Shown here one piece after another: positions 1 to 14,236 of a stretch of DNA of 64,000 bases. The stretch spans positions 25,759,657 through 25,823,656 of the forward strand of contig OX578282.1 in NCBI GenBank assembly GCA_951217055.1. The letters run 5' to 3'. The position numbers and the translations under genes are program-made. The notes beneath the pieces are model-generated. The model did not search any database, was not told where the DNA came from, and saw only the letters and a program-made list of their open reading frames with translations. Every line of letters begins with the position of its first letter. The first letter of the stretch is position 1. This stretch comes from Gerris lacustris (lineage: Eukaryota; Arthropoda; Insecta; Hemiptera; Gerridae).

Positions 1-2178
1 AAAATGGAAATTATTTATAAAGTCAACTGAGCTTGTCTTCATAAATCTTTATATTATATAAGAAAATGTAACATGCTTTCCGGTGTTTTTAGGTTCCTTA
101 GGCAAAACATAAGACCATTGTAATTCCCCGCGTTTGCCTGTCAGTTGCCGTTAACGCACCTGCATCTCCAAAAGTATCCATCACAAAGATTTTAAACTTT
201 GCAATTGTTTTAAATGAAAGAGAAGAGCCCCTGAGCTTACATATATTTTGAATTTGTTCCAATTCATTTTTGTGCCATGTAACCTTAACAATTGTTTTTT
301 TCGTATTCCCCTCCCCCTCATTTTGTAACAAATCAAGTAAAGAATCTTACTAAGTCGAATATTTTGTAAGGAAAAACGTCCCCCCCCCCCCCAATAAAAA
401 AATAGTAAAATAGAAATACATATCTTATTAATTTATAATCTTTGAAGAAGGTTAAGCTGCAGACTTCAAGCTTGGAAAATAAAACTGCATTTACACATGA
501 AGACGTTTGCTAAAATATCTCATCATTAATATGAACAGTTAAGTGTTAATAGCTAAAATAAACTTATTAATAGCCGCCATCTTGAAACGTGCAGATTAAT
601 GAACTCGTCCGATATATTAGGATTTGAAAGGTCTGAGTCAAATTTCATCACATTAAGACAATATATATTGTATTGTATGCCTGTATATATTCCTATACGT
701 ATGTATAGGTGCATAAATAAATGAATATATACATGCATACCAAAATACATAGCTTTTAAATTGTGGGTGGGAAAATTTGTCATTGAGCTTTTAAAGAAAC
801 GAACATCCATAACTAAATACTGCACCTTAAAAATAAACAAAATATAAATGCCAGATGTGTGGATTTTAACCATCACATCTGGAAGGACTCAAGTCCAACC
901 TGATATGAGTTTTCTGCGGTTTCCTTTGGCTCCACAAAAGTCGGCCGCAGTCGCATTAGGAATAAAATGACCTTGAAGTTTGTTATTACCCACCTCATCC
1001 AGTTGATAACACTATTTAAAATGGCTGCAGTTACCCTTACTATTGTTAAATTTTCTCAGTAAAAAAACCCGTTTTAAGGTCCGCTGAATCCAAAAGAATG
1101 ATCTTAATCCTAAGTATTTTTAGTAGGGAGCCAGATTAATGGAGCTTTAATTGCTGAACCGATTTCAATGAAATTGGGTATACATACATGTTTCCCTAGG
1201 TATAAGACCGGAAATTAAGAAAGAAAAACAATAAAACATAATAATAACAATTAAACAAAAGCTGATTATGCTGAGGTCAAAATAATAAATGATATTGAAT
1301 TAATTTATTTTATGGTTATTTCGACAAGACTATATTTGTTTTAAAGCAATAAAAAACAAAAATGTCCTCATAGTTCTGTTTGTTTTGCAGCCAATAAAAA
1401 AGAACGACCTTACTTTCAGCTTCAATTAAAACTTCAGAAAACAGAATTAAATGAAGGTTATTTTTAATTACCCCGTAAAAAAACTTGGTCTGTTTTCTTC
1501 TCGACTAACATGTTTCTTGCGACACTTTCGCTGAAGAACCTGACTCTAAACTCTAACAATATCGTCTTTTTTCCTTTCACATCAACTCAAAAGACTTCAT
1601 CGTCTTTTAAAACTAGGATTATGGACAACGTTAAATAAAACAAATAAAAAACTTTGTATTTTTTTTTATTTTTTAATTTCATTCTTTTGAAGAAGAAGTC
1701 GATTTTTAAAAGAAACAATACTTGTCTTTAGAAAGTAGACATGGTCTCTTCGTTCCATGGGATTTTTGTTTTTTTTTGTTTCAAGGGCAGAAATAAAACT
1801 TCTTAAACGATAGGATTTTTCTTCTTTTTTTTTTACAAAGAATCTCGATTTAAACTTTATCGCACAAGCTAAATTCAGGTTTGGATTGCCGCAATCCTTT
1901 TAAAGTTAGCTTCTCTTTTTTCAAATTTAGAAAACAATGGACTTTAAAACGGAATGGAATACGAGATAGCCTTTATTTTTTTTTTTTTTTTAAATAAAAC
2001 GAATACCCAATCGATTATAAAATTTTAAGAGTTGACTCATACCTTATTCATAAGCGTTCCTTTATATTTTATCTTATTAAATTATAATTTTATTTTAATT
2101 CTATTTCGAGACCAGCATCATGTATTTCTAAATTATTTACATTAGATATTTAACATTACATTAAAACATCTTTTAACG
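1..2178. other. AT-rich noncoding stretch
   Basis: No gene, splice-bounded exon or recognisable repeat is supported here. The short open frames at 98-331 and 553-876 (minus) have no domain-like composition and fit chance in AT-rich DNA. There is a C homopolymer near 370-384 and many T homopolymers between 1660 and 2000. Confidence 0.6.
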
Positions 2179-2193
2179 AATATATATATATTT

Positions 2194-2288
<95 letters not shown>
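2179..2288. repeat. (TA)n microsatellite
   Basis: Nearly uninterrupted alternating TA with a few interruptions at its left end. It is the first of several long (TA)n tracts in the window; others are near 6971, 29913 and 39868. Confidence 0.95.
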
Positions 2289-2291
<3 letters not shown>

Positions 2292-2914
2292 AGAAGAGAG
2301 GTTTTTTTCCAAAGGAATAATTTTTTATTTGTTTGCAGTAATAAAATTCTCTTATACTTTAGTTGCAGCCTTAATAACTAACCAAAAAGAGCCATAATAA
2401 TATGTATTATTACAAATAAAAATGTATATTGAAAAAAAAATGTAACATAAAAACAAATGCATTATTTAAGCCGATGACATAAAATGATAATAATACGAAC
2501 TTAGGGAATATTAATGTTATTGTTTAGCTGTTAGAAACCTTGTGTGTTGACACATGACTTTTACCATTTATATTTTTGTGTTTATTCGTACCTGCATATT
2601 CATATTTCGTTAAGGATTTATTGTCACTTGCCGCAAGACAATAGAAAACCAATTCTTTCTTACCTTCGTTGACTTTTAAAGAAACCAGTCAACCGCAAAA
2701 TCAGATAAATAAAATCAGCATGAAAATACCTTCTAACACGAAAAAACTACTCTATTTATGGTTTTGCCAAATTATTAATGAAAAAATGTAAACAGTCTCT
2801 TTATTTACTTTACTACTTTTACTAGACAAAAGAATACATAATAAGAACATCAAACAAGTTAAGTGCACATCATAATTTAAAACTACGGAGAATGAATTAT
2901 TTATAAGTCTTTTT
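2289..2914. other. AT-rich noncoding stretch
   Basis: No ORF, exon or repeat copy recognised between the (TA)n tract and repeat A. Confidence 0.6.
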
Positions 2915-3670
2915 GGAACGAAGTTCCTTATGGCACGTTCTGGAGCCCGGAAGTGAATCCGAAAAAAACGACCAAAATCACCGTCACAAAATCACCGTCG
3001 ATAACTTAAACTTAGGGTAAAAGATCACCGAGTTAGATGAAATTTGGTACACATGTTCATTTTACTGCCCAGGCTGAGTTCGTCGGAAAACGTTACCCGC
3101 CCAAGCGTTCACGCGCAACGCTCGCGTAAACGTAAGCTTCAAAAGACGGGAAAAAGTGTTATTAAGGAAGCCTGTTACTTGACTTGTTTTGATTATTTTT
3201 GTTATATATGTCAAAAATGTCACTTTGTTTTGTAAATAAATAAAATATAATCATGTAAAATTTCACCCTGATACAAGCAGAAGCTGTAGAGTATAGGGAA
3301 GAGATATATTTTATAATATTTTAAATTAATTGGCCGGGTAGGTAGAAAACAGTCCTATTGCAATCCAAACTCTTTTAACAAACATACTCTTTCACTATAA
3401 ACTCATCATGATCTACTTTTTTCTTATATTAAATATATATTTATAGTAAGACGCTTGCTTTAATTATACAAATAATGATTTTCTTTTAATTTTGCCTTAA
3501 CTCTGCCAGGTACAAACAGTTCGTTACTTTTAATTTTGTCTCTTTTCTAACTCCACCATGTATAAGTAGTTAGCAATGTATACGTACTTAGCACTGTGAT
3601 TTTATAATTTATATTTAATGATAAATGTAAGGAACTTCGTTCCTACCGGGTGTCCCGCGACACCACACGT
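2915..3670 (+). repeat. Dispersed repeat A, long copy
   Basis: Starts with the palindrome GGAACGAAGTTCC (2915-2927). It ends with GGAACTTCGTTCC (3631-3643) and a perfect 6-bp-stem hairpin GGTGTCCCGCGACACC (3649-3664). A shorter copy with the same two ends lies inverted at 60746-61022. An internal module (about 2990-3140: AAATTTGGTACACATGTTCA, then a GC-rich palindromic stretch with AACGCTCGCGTAAACG) recurs near 12500 and inside repeat B at 38640-38790. No protein is encoded; the 63-codon frame at 3044 lies wholly inside the repeat. The class is unknown: terminal hairpins recall Helitrons, but no CTRR end was seen. Confidence 0.7.
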
Positions 3671-3920
3671 ATATTTTATGTTTATACATTACATCTTATA
3701 TATGTCATTCGACTTAAGATGCCCTATAATCCTGAACGGTTTTCATTTCTTAAAAATGGTTTTAAAAGCTTTCTTATTCCCTCCGGTTGTTTTAATGACT
3801 GCATGACGAAAACATAATAATGTTTGACTCTTAATAATAGATAATAATACATATTTAATTAGTAATTTTCTCTGCCCTATGAAACCGATTTCGTTAATAG
3901 GTATTCTTTTTTTGTTTCAG

Positions 3921-3987
3921 AAGGTGAGCAATGATTACTACAACTTAGATACTTGTTTATTTGAGGCTTGTAACTCCACCATGATGG
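3921..3987 (+). CDS. Candidate internal exon, unknown protein
   Basis: A 67-nt segment preceded by a pyrimidine-rich TTTTTTTGTTTCAG acceptor and followed by an ideal GTAAGT donor at 3988. Only one of three frames is open. It reads 22 residues with two cysteines and two prolines absent, including the run LDTCLFEACNSTMM, and it enters in phase 0 and leaves in phase 1. The composition is more protein-like than the surrounding DNA. I recognise no family and found no partner exon nearby, so host introns would have to be long. A chance coincidence of splice signals is the alternative. Confidence 0.35.
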
Positions 3988-4320
3988 GTAAGTTACTTCT
4001 TTAAAAATCCTTTCTTTTTTTTTTCTTTTAATGAGTTAACTCCTTGAACAATGACAATAAAAAGACTAAATATAAATTGAATCCTGTATATTTAAGAAAA
4101 TGGTTTAACTAAAGAAAAATATGATATTAGCAGTTTTGTAATATTGCGGTCATCTAACCATCGCTGACTTTTTCAATAATGTTAAAAATCAAAAATATTC
4201 TTAATATTTAAAAAATACTTATTTTTATTACTTACAAATAGCACCTCATATTATTGAATTCAATAATTACCTGCAACAGAAAAGGGACATAAAATTAAAA
4301 TTTCACTATGTATATTTATT

Positions 4321-4895
4321 TGCTTCCGAGCTCACCGAAGGTAACGGAAGCTATGTGAACGAAAAATTTTTAGGTTTCCGATTTCAAAAATTCCAAGACA
4401 GAAATCCGTTTCAGACATCAGGGAACATTTTTGGTTCCGTGTCCCTCTATTTTTTCGAACCAACATACCTTAAAAACTAAACGTCCGATTTTAATGAAAT
4501 TTGGATGGTAGGTCATAATTAGCCCACAGACATTGTTGGTCCTATATAAGTTTCAACCTTCTACGCCTATTTGTTTCTCTTCCACATGCGCACAAACATA
4601 CATTTATTTACACCTATATAGCTTCAAAAGTACTCATCTAATTTTTATGAAATTTGGATGGTTTGTCGAAAGTAGACCGCAGATAGCACTAGATAAGTTT
4701 CAACCTTCTACGCTCTTCAACTTTTTCTTAATTGATACAAATTCATGTAAAAAATCAAAACAATTTCGACTTACTAAAAATTCGGGGGAAACAATTAAAT
4801 AAATTAGACAATAATGACTTGTAAAAGCATAAAATCAAAAAGGTACGTGATAGGATGCGAGGAAGCTATGTGCCACACTAATTGACAGTCTATTT
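4321..4895 (+). repeat. Dispersed repeat B, copy 1
   Basis: Begins with an inverted-repeat head (GCTTCCG ... CGGAAGC, 4322-4351). It ends with GATGCGAGGAAGCTATGTG followed by CCACACTAATTG near 4890. It matches 16778-17350 over its whole length, and 38386-38970 and 59763-60062 in part, in inverted orientation. The interior has two degenerate internal copies of ATGAAATTTGGATGGT about 150 bp apart. The 89-codon frame at 4533 is a by-product of the repeat. No transposase or RT was seen; the class is unknown. Confidence 0.75.
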
Positions 4896-6160
4896 TTATA
4901 CTATACTTCTTCTATACGTATACTTTTAGTCTATACTTATACTTTCAACGTTTGACTCTAAAACCCTAAAAATAATAACCTTTGAACAACTAAGGTTTTC
5001 AAACTTCATAAAAAAAAACCTATATTAAGAAAAACTATATTTACTTTTTTCAATTGTATTAATTGTTATTATTTATAGCTTAACTAATTCTCAATAGATT
5101 ACTCTTTATAAACTCATCATTTTCTAATTATTTAAAAGAAAAGAACAAAAGAATAGCTATAACAGTTTTATACCTAGATACTTCAACTTTTTTTTTTGAA
5201 AAATCTAAATTACTCGTTTTAATTCTTAACAGGTAAATGAATCCAATTTTTTCGCTTCTTCTATGGGAAGCACTTTTAGCTTCAACGTTTTTCTGTTACA
5301 AACGTCCTTGTTAAGGAATAAAAAAAAAAAAAAATCCCATTGTGTTTTTTTTTAAGAAAAAGGGAACCAATGAGTGCACGACTGACCCTGTTTCTAGTTT
5401 AACGGAGGTTTTTTTTCCAACTCCATGCGAAAAATAAAAATCCAACTCTATATATCTACCTATCATGAATCCTTCTTTAAGAAATCCGTCCAGTTTTAAT
5501 ACGAATGTAGTTCTTTAAAAGATAATGACAGACTTTGAATCTTGCTCGAAAACGGAATTAAAGTCAAAAATGATTAACATTGGACAAAACGGTACTCATT
5601 TCATGAATTTTTTCGTTAAAATTCATTTGCTACAAGCATCTGTTCTTTAAAACACTTTCGCACCGCGCCTTGTCCCGAATCTTGTCGACTGCAGCCGACC
5701 GACCCCGATCTTGTTTCTTTCTTACTTCCTTTTTCTTTCTAACGGACTACTCCTTATCCAGATCTTTATCCTTCATCTCCCAGAGGCTTCTTCAAGATAT
5801 AAGATAATGACGGTATTTTTGTGGTCGGCTTTTCTACCGTTTAACTCCCTGCCTACTTTTTAAGTAATTCGATATTATATTAAGTGAAGAGAAAATTATT
5901 ACTTTTTTATACCTACTAATATTCCTTCCGGCTACTGATTTAATTTCTTCTTTTTTTTTACTTTTTAGTCGGTTTCTCTAATCTTTTAGTTCTTTTTGTT
6001 ATTTTCGCTTTAATGAATAATTTTGATTGAATTTATTAATCTTTTATCGATTGTAATTTTAAATGTTACACTCGAATATTTACTAAACTCCTTCTAAAAT
6101 CATTAACAAGATTAGGGTCTTGGTTAATTATTAAACTATATGAGCAAAATTGCTTTACTC
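4896..6160. other. AT-rich noncoding stretch
   Basis: No gene seen. A small GC-richer island at about 5660-5710 has no open frame of note. Confidence 0.55.
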
Positions 6161-6164
6161 ATAA

Positions 6165-6350
6165 ACATCATGATTAAGAGGATGAAGAATGATGATTAAG
6201 ATCATTAAGAATGATGATTAGGTTCATTAAAAATGATGATTAAGATCATTAAGAATGATGATTAAGATAATTTAGAATAATGATTAAGATCATTAAAAAT
6301 TATGATTAAGATCATTTAGAATGATGATTAAGCTAATTAAAAATGATCAA
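6165..6350 (+). repeat. ~22-bp minisatellite
   Basis: Imperfect tandem units close to GATTAAGATCATTAAGAATG, about eight copies with point differences. Confidence 0.8.
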
Positions 6351-7925
<1,575 letters not shown>

Positions 7926-8176
7926 GGGTAGCTCCTTAAGCAAAGATTGAAGTGGTGTCTATCCATTTGCGAATGCCAATTGTAAGGTTAGTTTATACAG
8001 CTGATGGAGCAACAAAATAACCCCGGGGTTGTTTAGTTTTTGGGGTTAAATATCCCCGTATATGATGGTACTGCGGGATATTTTGTCGCCCCATCAGCTG
8101 TATAAACTAACCATATAATTGGCACACACAAATGGATAGACGCCACTTCAAACTTTGCTTAAGCAGCTACCTACCC
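7926..8176. mobile_element. Foldback MITE, ~85-bp arms
   Basis: The left arm (7926 to about 8018) is repeated in inverted orientation at about 8079-8176. Examples are GGTTAGTTTATACAGCTGAT near 7987 and its complement near 8095, and GGGTAGCT against AGCTACCT at the outer ends. A ~60-bp spacer (ACCCCGGGGTTG and AAATATCCCCG) separates the arms. There is no ORF. The superfamily was not determined and no convincing target duplication was seen. Confidence 0.75.
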
Positions 8177-8309
8177 ACTTAAATATTTAGCGATGGTGAT
8201 ACTGAGTAAATACCAAGGCTGAGGGGGCTTTTTGCCAGAGACGAATTTCCTCACTAAGAGAATACTAGTAAGTAGTAAGGTTTGTTTCCTTGTATATGTA
8301 ATTCTTATA

Positions 8310-8400
8310 TTGATCGTAGGGTCTAAAGGAAAAATTGAAAGCTCACTTATGCAATATTTCGACCCCTCTTTGGGTCATCTTCAAGCTGACTACAAGATTA
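8310..8400 (+). repeat. Dispersed repeat E, copy 1
   Basis: The segment from GGGTCTAAAGGAAAAATTGA through TTTCGACCCCTCTTTGGG to TCATCTTCAAGCTGACTAC matches the reverse complement of 23578-23690. Confidence 0.65.
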
Positions 8401-8988
8401 CTATTCTATCCTATTCTTGTTAAAAAAAAAAAAAAAAAATATATATATTCTACCCTAGGTGGTTATATGGTCAATAATTTGGGATATTTTTTCTAAAATT
8501 CCATATTTATTCTATGACTGTCACTATTGGTTAATAAAGCTTCAAATTTTTTTTAAAAAAATATATACTATTATCCAGGTAACTTTACCCAATCCAACTG
8601 CCTCAAGGTATGTCTATAAGAATAATAATATAATAGCGCTCTACAATAGAATTTGACAAAAACTAAACAACATTGTATAAATAAAGTACTCACGAACAAA
8701 ATTAATAAAAAAAAACTAGGCAGTCAACGTTGTTTCTTTGCTTACACATTTAAATTGTTTTTATAAAAAGTATTAAAATAAACAACAAACGAATTTGACC
8801 TTAACAAATATATATTTGAATTTTAAGAAATTTCGAACCATAGAGAAACGCAGATAAAAACGAATTACGCAGACGGGAATTAAAACATGAATGGTAAATG
8901 TAAGTTCCTAAGTCCTAAAGTGCACTTTATGTAACAATAACAAAGCAAAGAATATCACACGATTTTAGATATTATAAATAATATGGCA
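8401..8988. other. AT-rich noncoding stretch
   Basis: An A18 run near 8422 and low-complexity AT DNA; nothing coding is supported. Confidence 0.55.
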
Positions 8989-9046
8989 CTTCTTTAGATT
9001 GTTACTCCTCTGTGTTTTTTATAAGAGGAATAACAATCTAAAGAAG
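8989..9046. repeat. Palindrome, repeat F
   Basis: CTTCTTTAGATTGTTACTCC is followed, after a short T-rich loop, by GGAATAACAATCTAAAGAAG. Partial copies follow at 9060-9085 and 9195-9210, and a related stretch (ATTGTTACTCCCC ... TTTTTTATAAGGG) occurs at 28790-28850. Confidence 0.7.
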
Positions 9047-10171
9047 GTGTACGGAATGTTCTTCTTTAGACTGTTACTCTACTTATTAAAACAGAAGTGA
9101 GAAATACCTTTGTCCCTAAGTATATTAGACTTAACATCCCTTTTTCTTTATAGTTATTTTGTCGAAGGTATTTTTATTCTAAAACAATGTAGGGGAATAA
9201 CAATCTAAACAAGTACCAATAATATCATTTTAATCGTACTTTTTAAATGTTGAGTAGGATCCTTTAGGTAAATAGATGGTTTATTTCTCTAATAAATTCT
9301 TTAAGCACCCAAATATCAAACAATGGCAAACTGGTCTGGAAATGGTTTTGGAAATCAAAATTAATTCATTATGAACTTCGTAATTTCTTATAGTTGTATA
9401 AGCTCGACACAACCAATTTTTAAACAACAAAAACTAAACTGATCACTTACTTGTTTTTAATACAATGAAGTAAAAACACAATAATGCTGGTTTGGCATAA
9501 TATAGACAGTGTGATGAGGCAAATAACCTACTGATATAACTAGGTTTTCTTTATACCGGACCTCGCTCCTATAACCAAAAGTAACAATAGAAGCGCTATT
9601 GTGCTTCAAAACTCGTGAAAGGGTTGCCTTTTTTCCTTTATTTTATTTTTTTCTTTAACACTTTGGTATAATAAAGGCACTCGGTTCTGTAATCTCTGTG
9701 CAGAAATTATATATTATACACAAACCCACACACGATATCACAATAACCCTTTTGAAGAAAAAAAATTGCAATTATTAAAATAACTATATAAAATAAATAA
9801 AGCGTATGTAGGAGACTTGCGCGAAATTAAGTTTAAGAATTAATAATAGTAATATCGTAATAAATGTAGGTCTTAATAGTTGTCAACATCTGAAAGTAAT
9901 ATAATAGACTTCGATATAAAGCAACTCTTTTGATGATTATAGAACAGGAATAAGATGATTATTTATTGGCCTTGTCACAAACCCACTATGTAAGTTGTTA
10001 ACAAATTTCCTATTTTCTACGAGTACAACACTGATTATGATTATCTCTGTATTTCGTTTAACAACATGAAACCAAATAGGTTATTTCTTTCTTCCTGAAG
10101 ATCAATATTTCACAAAACAAACCAATATGAGCGGGACAATTTATAAAACCAAAGCCGAATAATAGGAAGGC
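9047..10171. other. Noncoding stretch with repeat F fragments
   Basis: No gene seen. Only fragments of repeat F (9060-9085, 9195-9210) are recognisable. Confidence 0.5.
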
Positions 10172-10285
10172 TAAAGGCGGCTTTCACACTGCATGCGAGT
10201 CCGAGCATGTCCTATTCCGCTTGAGAAACAAACACATGAATCAGCTTGGGAACGCCGAGCGAGTCCGGGCCGAGCAGGGCGAGTT
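10172..10285 (+). mobile_element. GC-rich MITE-like fragment
   Basis: A CpG-containing island in AT-rich DNA that starts TAAAGGCGGCTTTCACACTG. This resembles the starts of the MITEs at 23073, 28499 and 47140. The opposite end is missing, so it is read as a truncated MITE. No ORF. Confidence 0.35.
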
Positions 10286-12479
10286 GAATCAAACATGTTC
10301 AAAAATAAAAATAAAATAATAATAATAATAATGTTGAATCAAGCATAACAACCGATATATTATTTACAGTGGATAACGTCTCAAGAAATTTGAAAATCTG
10401 AAATTTGCTTGCATTAAGCCTTGTTAACAATAATTACTACGTTTCCATGAGTTATCAATACCGTTTTGGTTTTTAACCAAAAGTGTTTCCATGAGGAGTT
10501 TCCAAAGTTTTCACAACAATTTTGAATACTATAAACTCCCTACTAGTTATAGATAAGTTAGGTTATAATATCTTTGCTTGTCATACCTACTGCGCATGTC
10601 TCAATTCTGATTTTTTTTAATACTAGTTTCCATGCAATTTTTTCAAAACAGGTTCAATACTGAACCTAAATTTGCAGTTGTGACCTTGAACTGAAAACGT
10701 TTTGAAATCGCCGTTTTCATAGGTTTTGAATACCAAAACCGTTTTCATAAGGTTATGAATACAAAACCTAAATATTTCTAAACGGTACTGAAAACTTAGT
10801 AAATTATGTTGATTCGAGGATACGAAAAAAGTAAATGGGCTCAAACTTTGAAATCCAGCTCTATCTTCTTAATCTATTATAGCCAATTTATCAAAATCAA
10901 TATTGTGTTTAATTTTTAATATAGACCGGTTTCGATGACTTTAGTTTTCATCATCAATGGTTTTCATCAATCATTGGTTATAGAGCATATACTAGTTATA
11001 ATATAGCTTCAGCTTTAGTCAATTTAGGGTGAAAATTAAATGGAAACAGAGTCTGCTAATTAGGGGCTTAGAGTTTCCTCGCGTCCTACACTAATGTTCA
11101 AAATAAATATTTTGCAATAAGTTATAAATAAGTCGTCTAACATAATTATACAATTAATCTTTTAAACTGTAACATTTTGCATTATTCATAATATTTTTAA
11201 ACGACCTTTTCAAAAGGCGTATGTAGATTTACCTGCAGAGATGTTAATATACCTTGTTAACTTGTACTTATGACTATATATTGTCATGTAAACTTTTGTT
11301 AAATTTTTTTTGCTTACATGATTGCACTTGACATTCATACAATATAGTTTTATGCATTAAAATACAGTCTTATATTATTTGAATAATAAGCGAACAATAT
11401 CGTGGAGCAATATGTTAAAAGTACAAATAATTTTAAAAACCTTTACACATTGCACCTCACTCTTTACACTCATGTACGCTCTAATTTCTTTTTCTTGGTG
11501 AAGGAAAAGAACATACCTACATTCTACATTTACTTATAAATTTACCACGAAACTTATGTATGGCTTAATTTTATGTTTGAGTAATCCAATATTTTTCTTT
11601 TAACCAGTAAAGTTCCTCATTTAAGAATCAAGGTAAATTCATAAATTAAAAAAAAAAAAAATATTGAGTATAGTTCCAATATATGTCCTGGTAAAAAAAA
11701 AATGAAAAAATACCGATCCTAAGATAATTTTACTGTTAGTATAAGCTATTTCTCTAAGGTACCGTTTTAAATTTTTAAGGTAAGGTACGGCAAAAAAAAC
11801 CTGTATTATATTAAGCTTTAAAACCATATATTTTTTTATTTATTGATTTTTTTTTAATATGCATAGGTAAAAGACGAAGTAGGTAGTACGATATTGTGAT
11901 TTTATGAGCCGGTTTTAGTTGGAAAGTCTTGGTATTGAGCTGACCATGACCTTATTAAACTTGTGGAGATCTTCGTACCTTCTCTTAGTATGAGCAATAT
12001 AACGGATCTCACTTTCCATTAAGTTAATATTGTCTATAATAAGTTATATTGGAAGCTCAATGGTTTGAAGTTCGAAGGTAAAAGAGATCCTATTTCATGT
12101 TTAGCTGCAGCTGCAATCTTCAATGATATCATGATCCTTATTCTAATCAACTAAATTTATAACTGATAATTAGATTTGTTCATATATTCCGTAGATGGGA
12201 GGGATAAGGTAGATTGTTTTATTATTGGTCTAATGAAAGTTCTAATCAAGTTAGTTGTTGCTTAAAGTCAATTATCATGCGATCGAACCTGAAAAATCAT
12301 ACTACAATTCCTGAATTTGCTTTAGAAGATAATTTGATATTCCCTGCGAAATGTCAGAATAAATTCTTACTGAAGGTCTTATGTCAAAATTAAGTCAATT
12401 ATTAATGTTTTTGTTGATCCCATGGAGTTTTGTAATTGAATCAAGCGTAAGCGAGCTTCTTACATTTAGCAATCTATGA
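10286..12479. other. Noncoding stretch
   Basis: (AAT)n at 10313-10332. Short repeated motifs GTTTCCATG and AGGTTTTGAATACMAAACC lie between 10440 and 10770. The open frames at 10623 and 11639 (minus) are not convincing. No gene supported. Confidence 0.5.
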
Positions 12480-12905
12480 ATCCCGTCTATGTGTGACGAT
12501 AACTTGAGTAAAAGTTAACCGATTTTGGTGACATTTGGTACAAATGTTCATTTTACCATTGCCCAGGACTCGTTTGTTGGACAACGTTATCCGCCAAAGC
12601 GTTCATTTAAGAACATCTTAAATTGGAATTTTAAGACCGGAAAAAAGTTTAACAATTCGATGAGACTACATTTTTTTAAGTAAAACCAACAGCTACTCCG
12701 CTAAAGCTGATCTAAACGCTTAAAATAGAGAAAACAACGAATCTTACGTTCTAACGTATCAATTTCAATAAAACTTTACTTAAATCATCTAATATACTAT
12801 TGCAACATGCATGTAAAATTTCAACCTGATACAAGCAGAAGTTTTTGTGTAGTGAAGTGATTTATTATACATTTTTATAATATTTTAAATTGAGATGGCC
12901 GGGGC
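12480..12905 (+). repeat. Repeat A-related copy
   Basis: Shares with the 2915-3670 copy the sequence GATAACTTGAGTAAAAG, the TTTGGTACAAATGTTCATTT block, and the tail ATGTAAAATTTCAACCTGAT followed by ACAAGCAGAAG and TTTTATAATATTTTAAATT. The terminal palindromes were not found, so it is partial or diverged. Confidence 0.65.
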
Positions 12906-13880
12906 GAGAGGGGGTTAAGGAATAGTCTTGTTTCCTCACTGCACGGCTCTTTAATACAATCAACTCATAATGATTCAATATTTATTGCATTACGCTCGCT
13001 TGAATGAAAGAGCCACGCGATGCCTAGTTCCATTTTATTTTTAGCGCCTTAGTTAAAATTGCCTCATTGAAATACAAGGTTAAGTCTATTGCCTATAAGT
13101 AAAATTTGTCTTGGTTGATTTTATTACAGTGCATAAGAAGATGATCAGCGTCCATATTTAAATTTGGTGTATGACAAAAGGTAGAGTTCTGTGCAAGCAT
13201 AAGTTGCTAGAGCTTCCTTCCTTGATCTACTTATAATAGTTTTTCAGAGCTTGAATAGACATCTCTTGTTAAATTTTGTAATTTTATTTACAAGTTTCTC
13301 CATGAGGTCAAATTAAGACACTAACCCGAACAGATGTTAAACTTGAGTTTTTTCTTTATATAAAATAATAGATCATGGAAGGAATGAAAGTTAGTTTTTT
13401 TGAGGGTCATGGGATCCAAAAGTCGGTAACGAGTTAAGGTCGGAATCAGAAGTCAAACTAAGGTCAAAAGTGAAAAGGTTAAAATAATATTGGTTTAGAT
13501 TATATTATCATAACATTATAAGACCAAGGACAAATAATGAATGGAATCCAAAAAGCAAACTATATTTTTCTAGGTTCTTCGAGATACTTTAAGTGTACTA
13601 GTAGTACCCTATTGATGGTGTTTTTTTAAAATGCTATAAAAGCTTACTTTGAACTATCCTATGGGTCTGTTATTCTCAAAACACAAAAACAAACTTCTGA
13701 TAAAGTATTTTTTGTCACTGAATCGGACTGCAAACATATAAATGCATCGATAAGACCATAATTATAAAAAAAAAAAGTATTTTGTCTATAACGAATAAAA
13801 TATTTTTTTTTCGAAATTTCCAAAAAGTGGTATCCTTACTTTTGGTCGAAGAATGGCCAGGAATTTTTTCAACTTCATAT
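12906..13880. other. Noncoding stretch
   Basis: No gene or repeat boundaries recognised. Confidence 0.5.
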
Positions 13881-13884
13881 AAGC

Positions 13885-14236
13885 AAGATAGAGGGGGGGG
13901 GGGACACTTTTCCCACCCACTTCAAACTCGTCTAGGCTTGCCCTATCCAAGCTTATAACCAAAAATTATATATTTTTGTAATCAGCTCGACGTAACCTTT
14001 CATATGATACCCCACACGGTGTCGAAAAAATAAACAAATTTTAAACCTTAAGTTTTTTTGCCCTAATTTGTTTTGAAGATTTTTTTTTTGGTGGGTAGGT
14101 AGAAGGCACAAAAATTCCAAATTTCAAAGTGATCGGACGAAAGGTGTAGCCGTGAGAGCAGGCGACAGACGGTCGGACGGACATACACACGCAGGAAAAT
14201 ATCAGGGTCCTTGGTTTTGCCTACGGACCCTAAAAA
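13885..14236 (+). repeat. Dispersed repeat D with GACAGACGGTCGGACGG
   Basis: Begins at a G10-12 run. It contains CATATGATACCCCACACGG and the block AGGCGACAGACGGTCGGACG, and ends TTTTGCCTACGGACCCTAAA. The pattern (a run of GAC/CGGAC before an ACGGACCCTAAAA-type 3' end) is characteristic of abundant noncoding repeats in many arthropod genomes. This is a family-resemblance call, with no second copy in the window. Confidence 0.45.

Noticed and set aside
3649..3670. Helitron 3' terminus
   Set aside because: There is a strong hairpin but no CTRR end within the expected distance, and the other copy has a probable target duplication, which Helitrons do not make.
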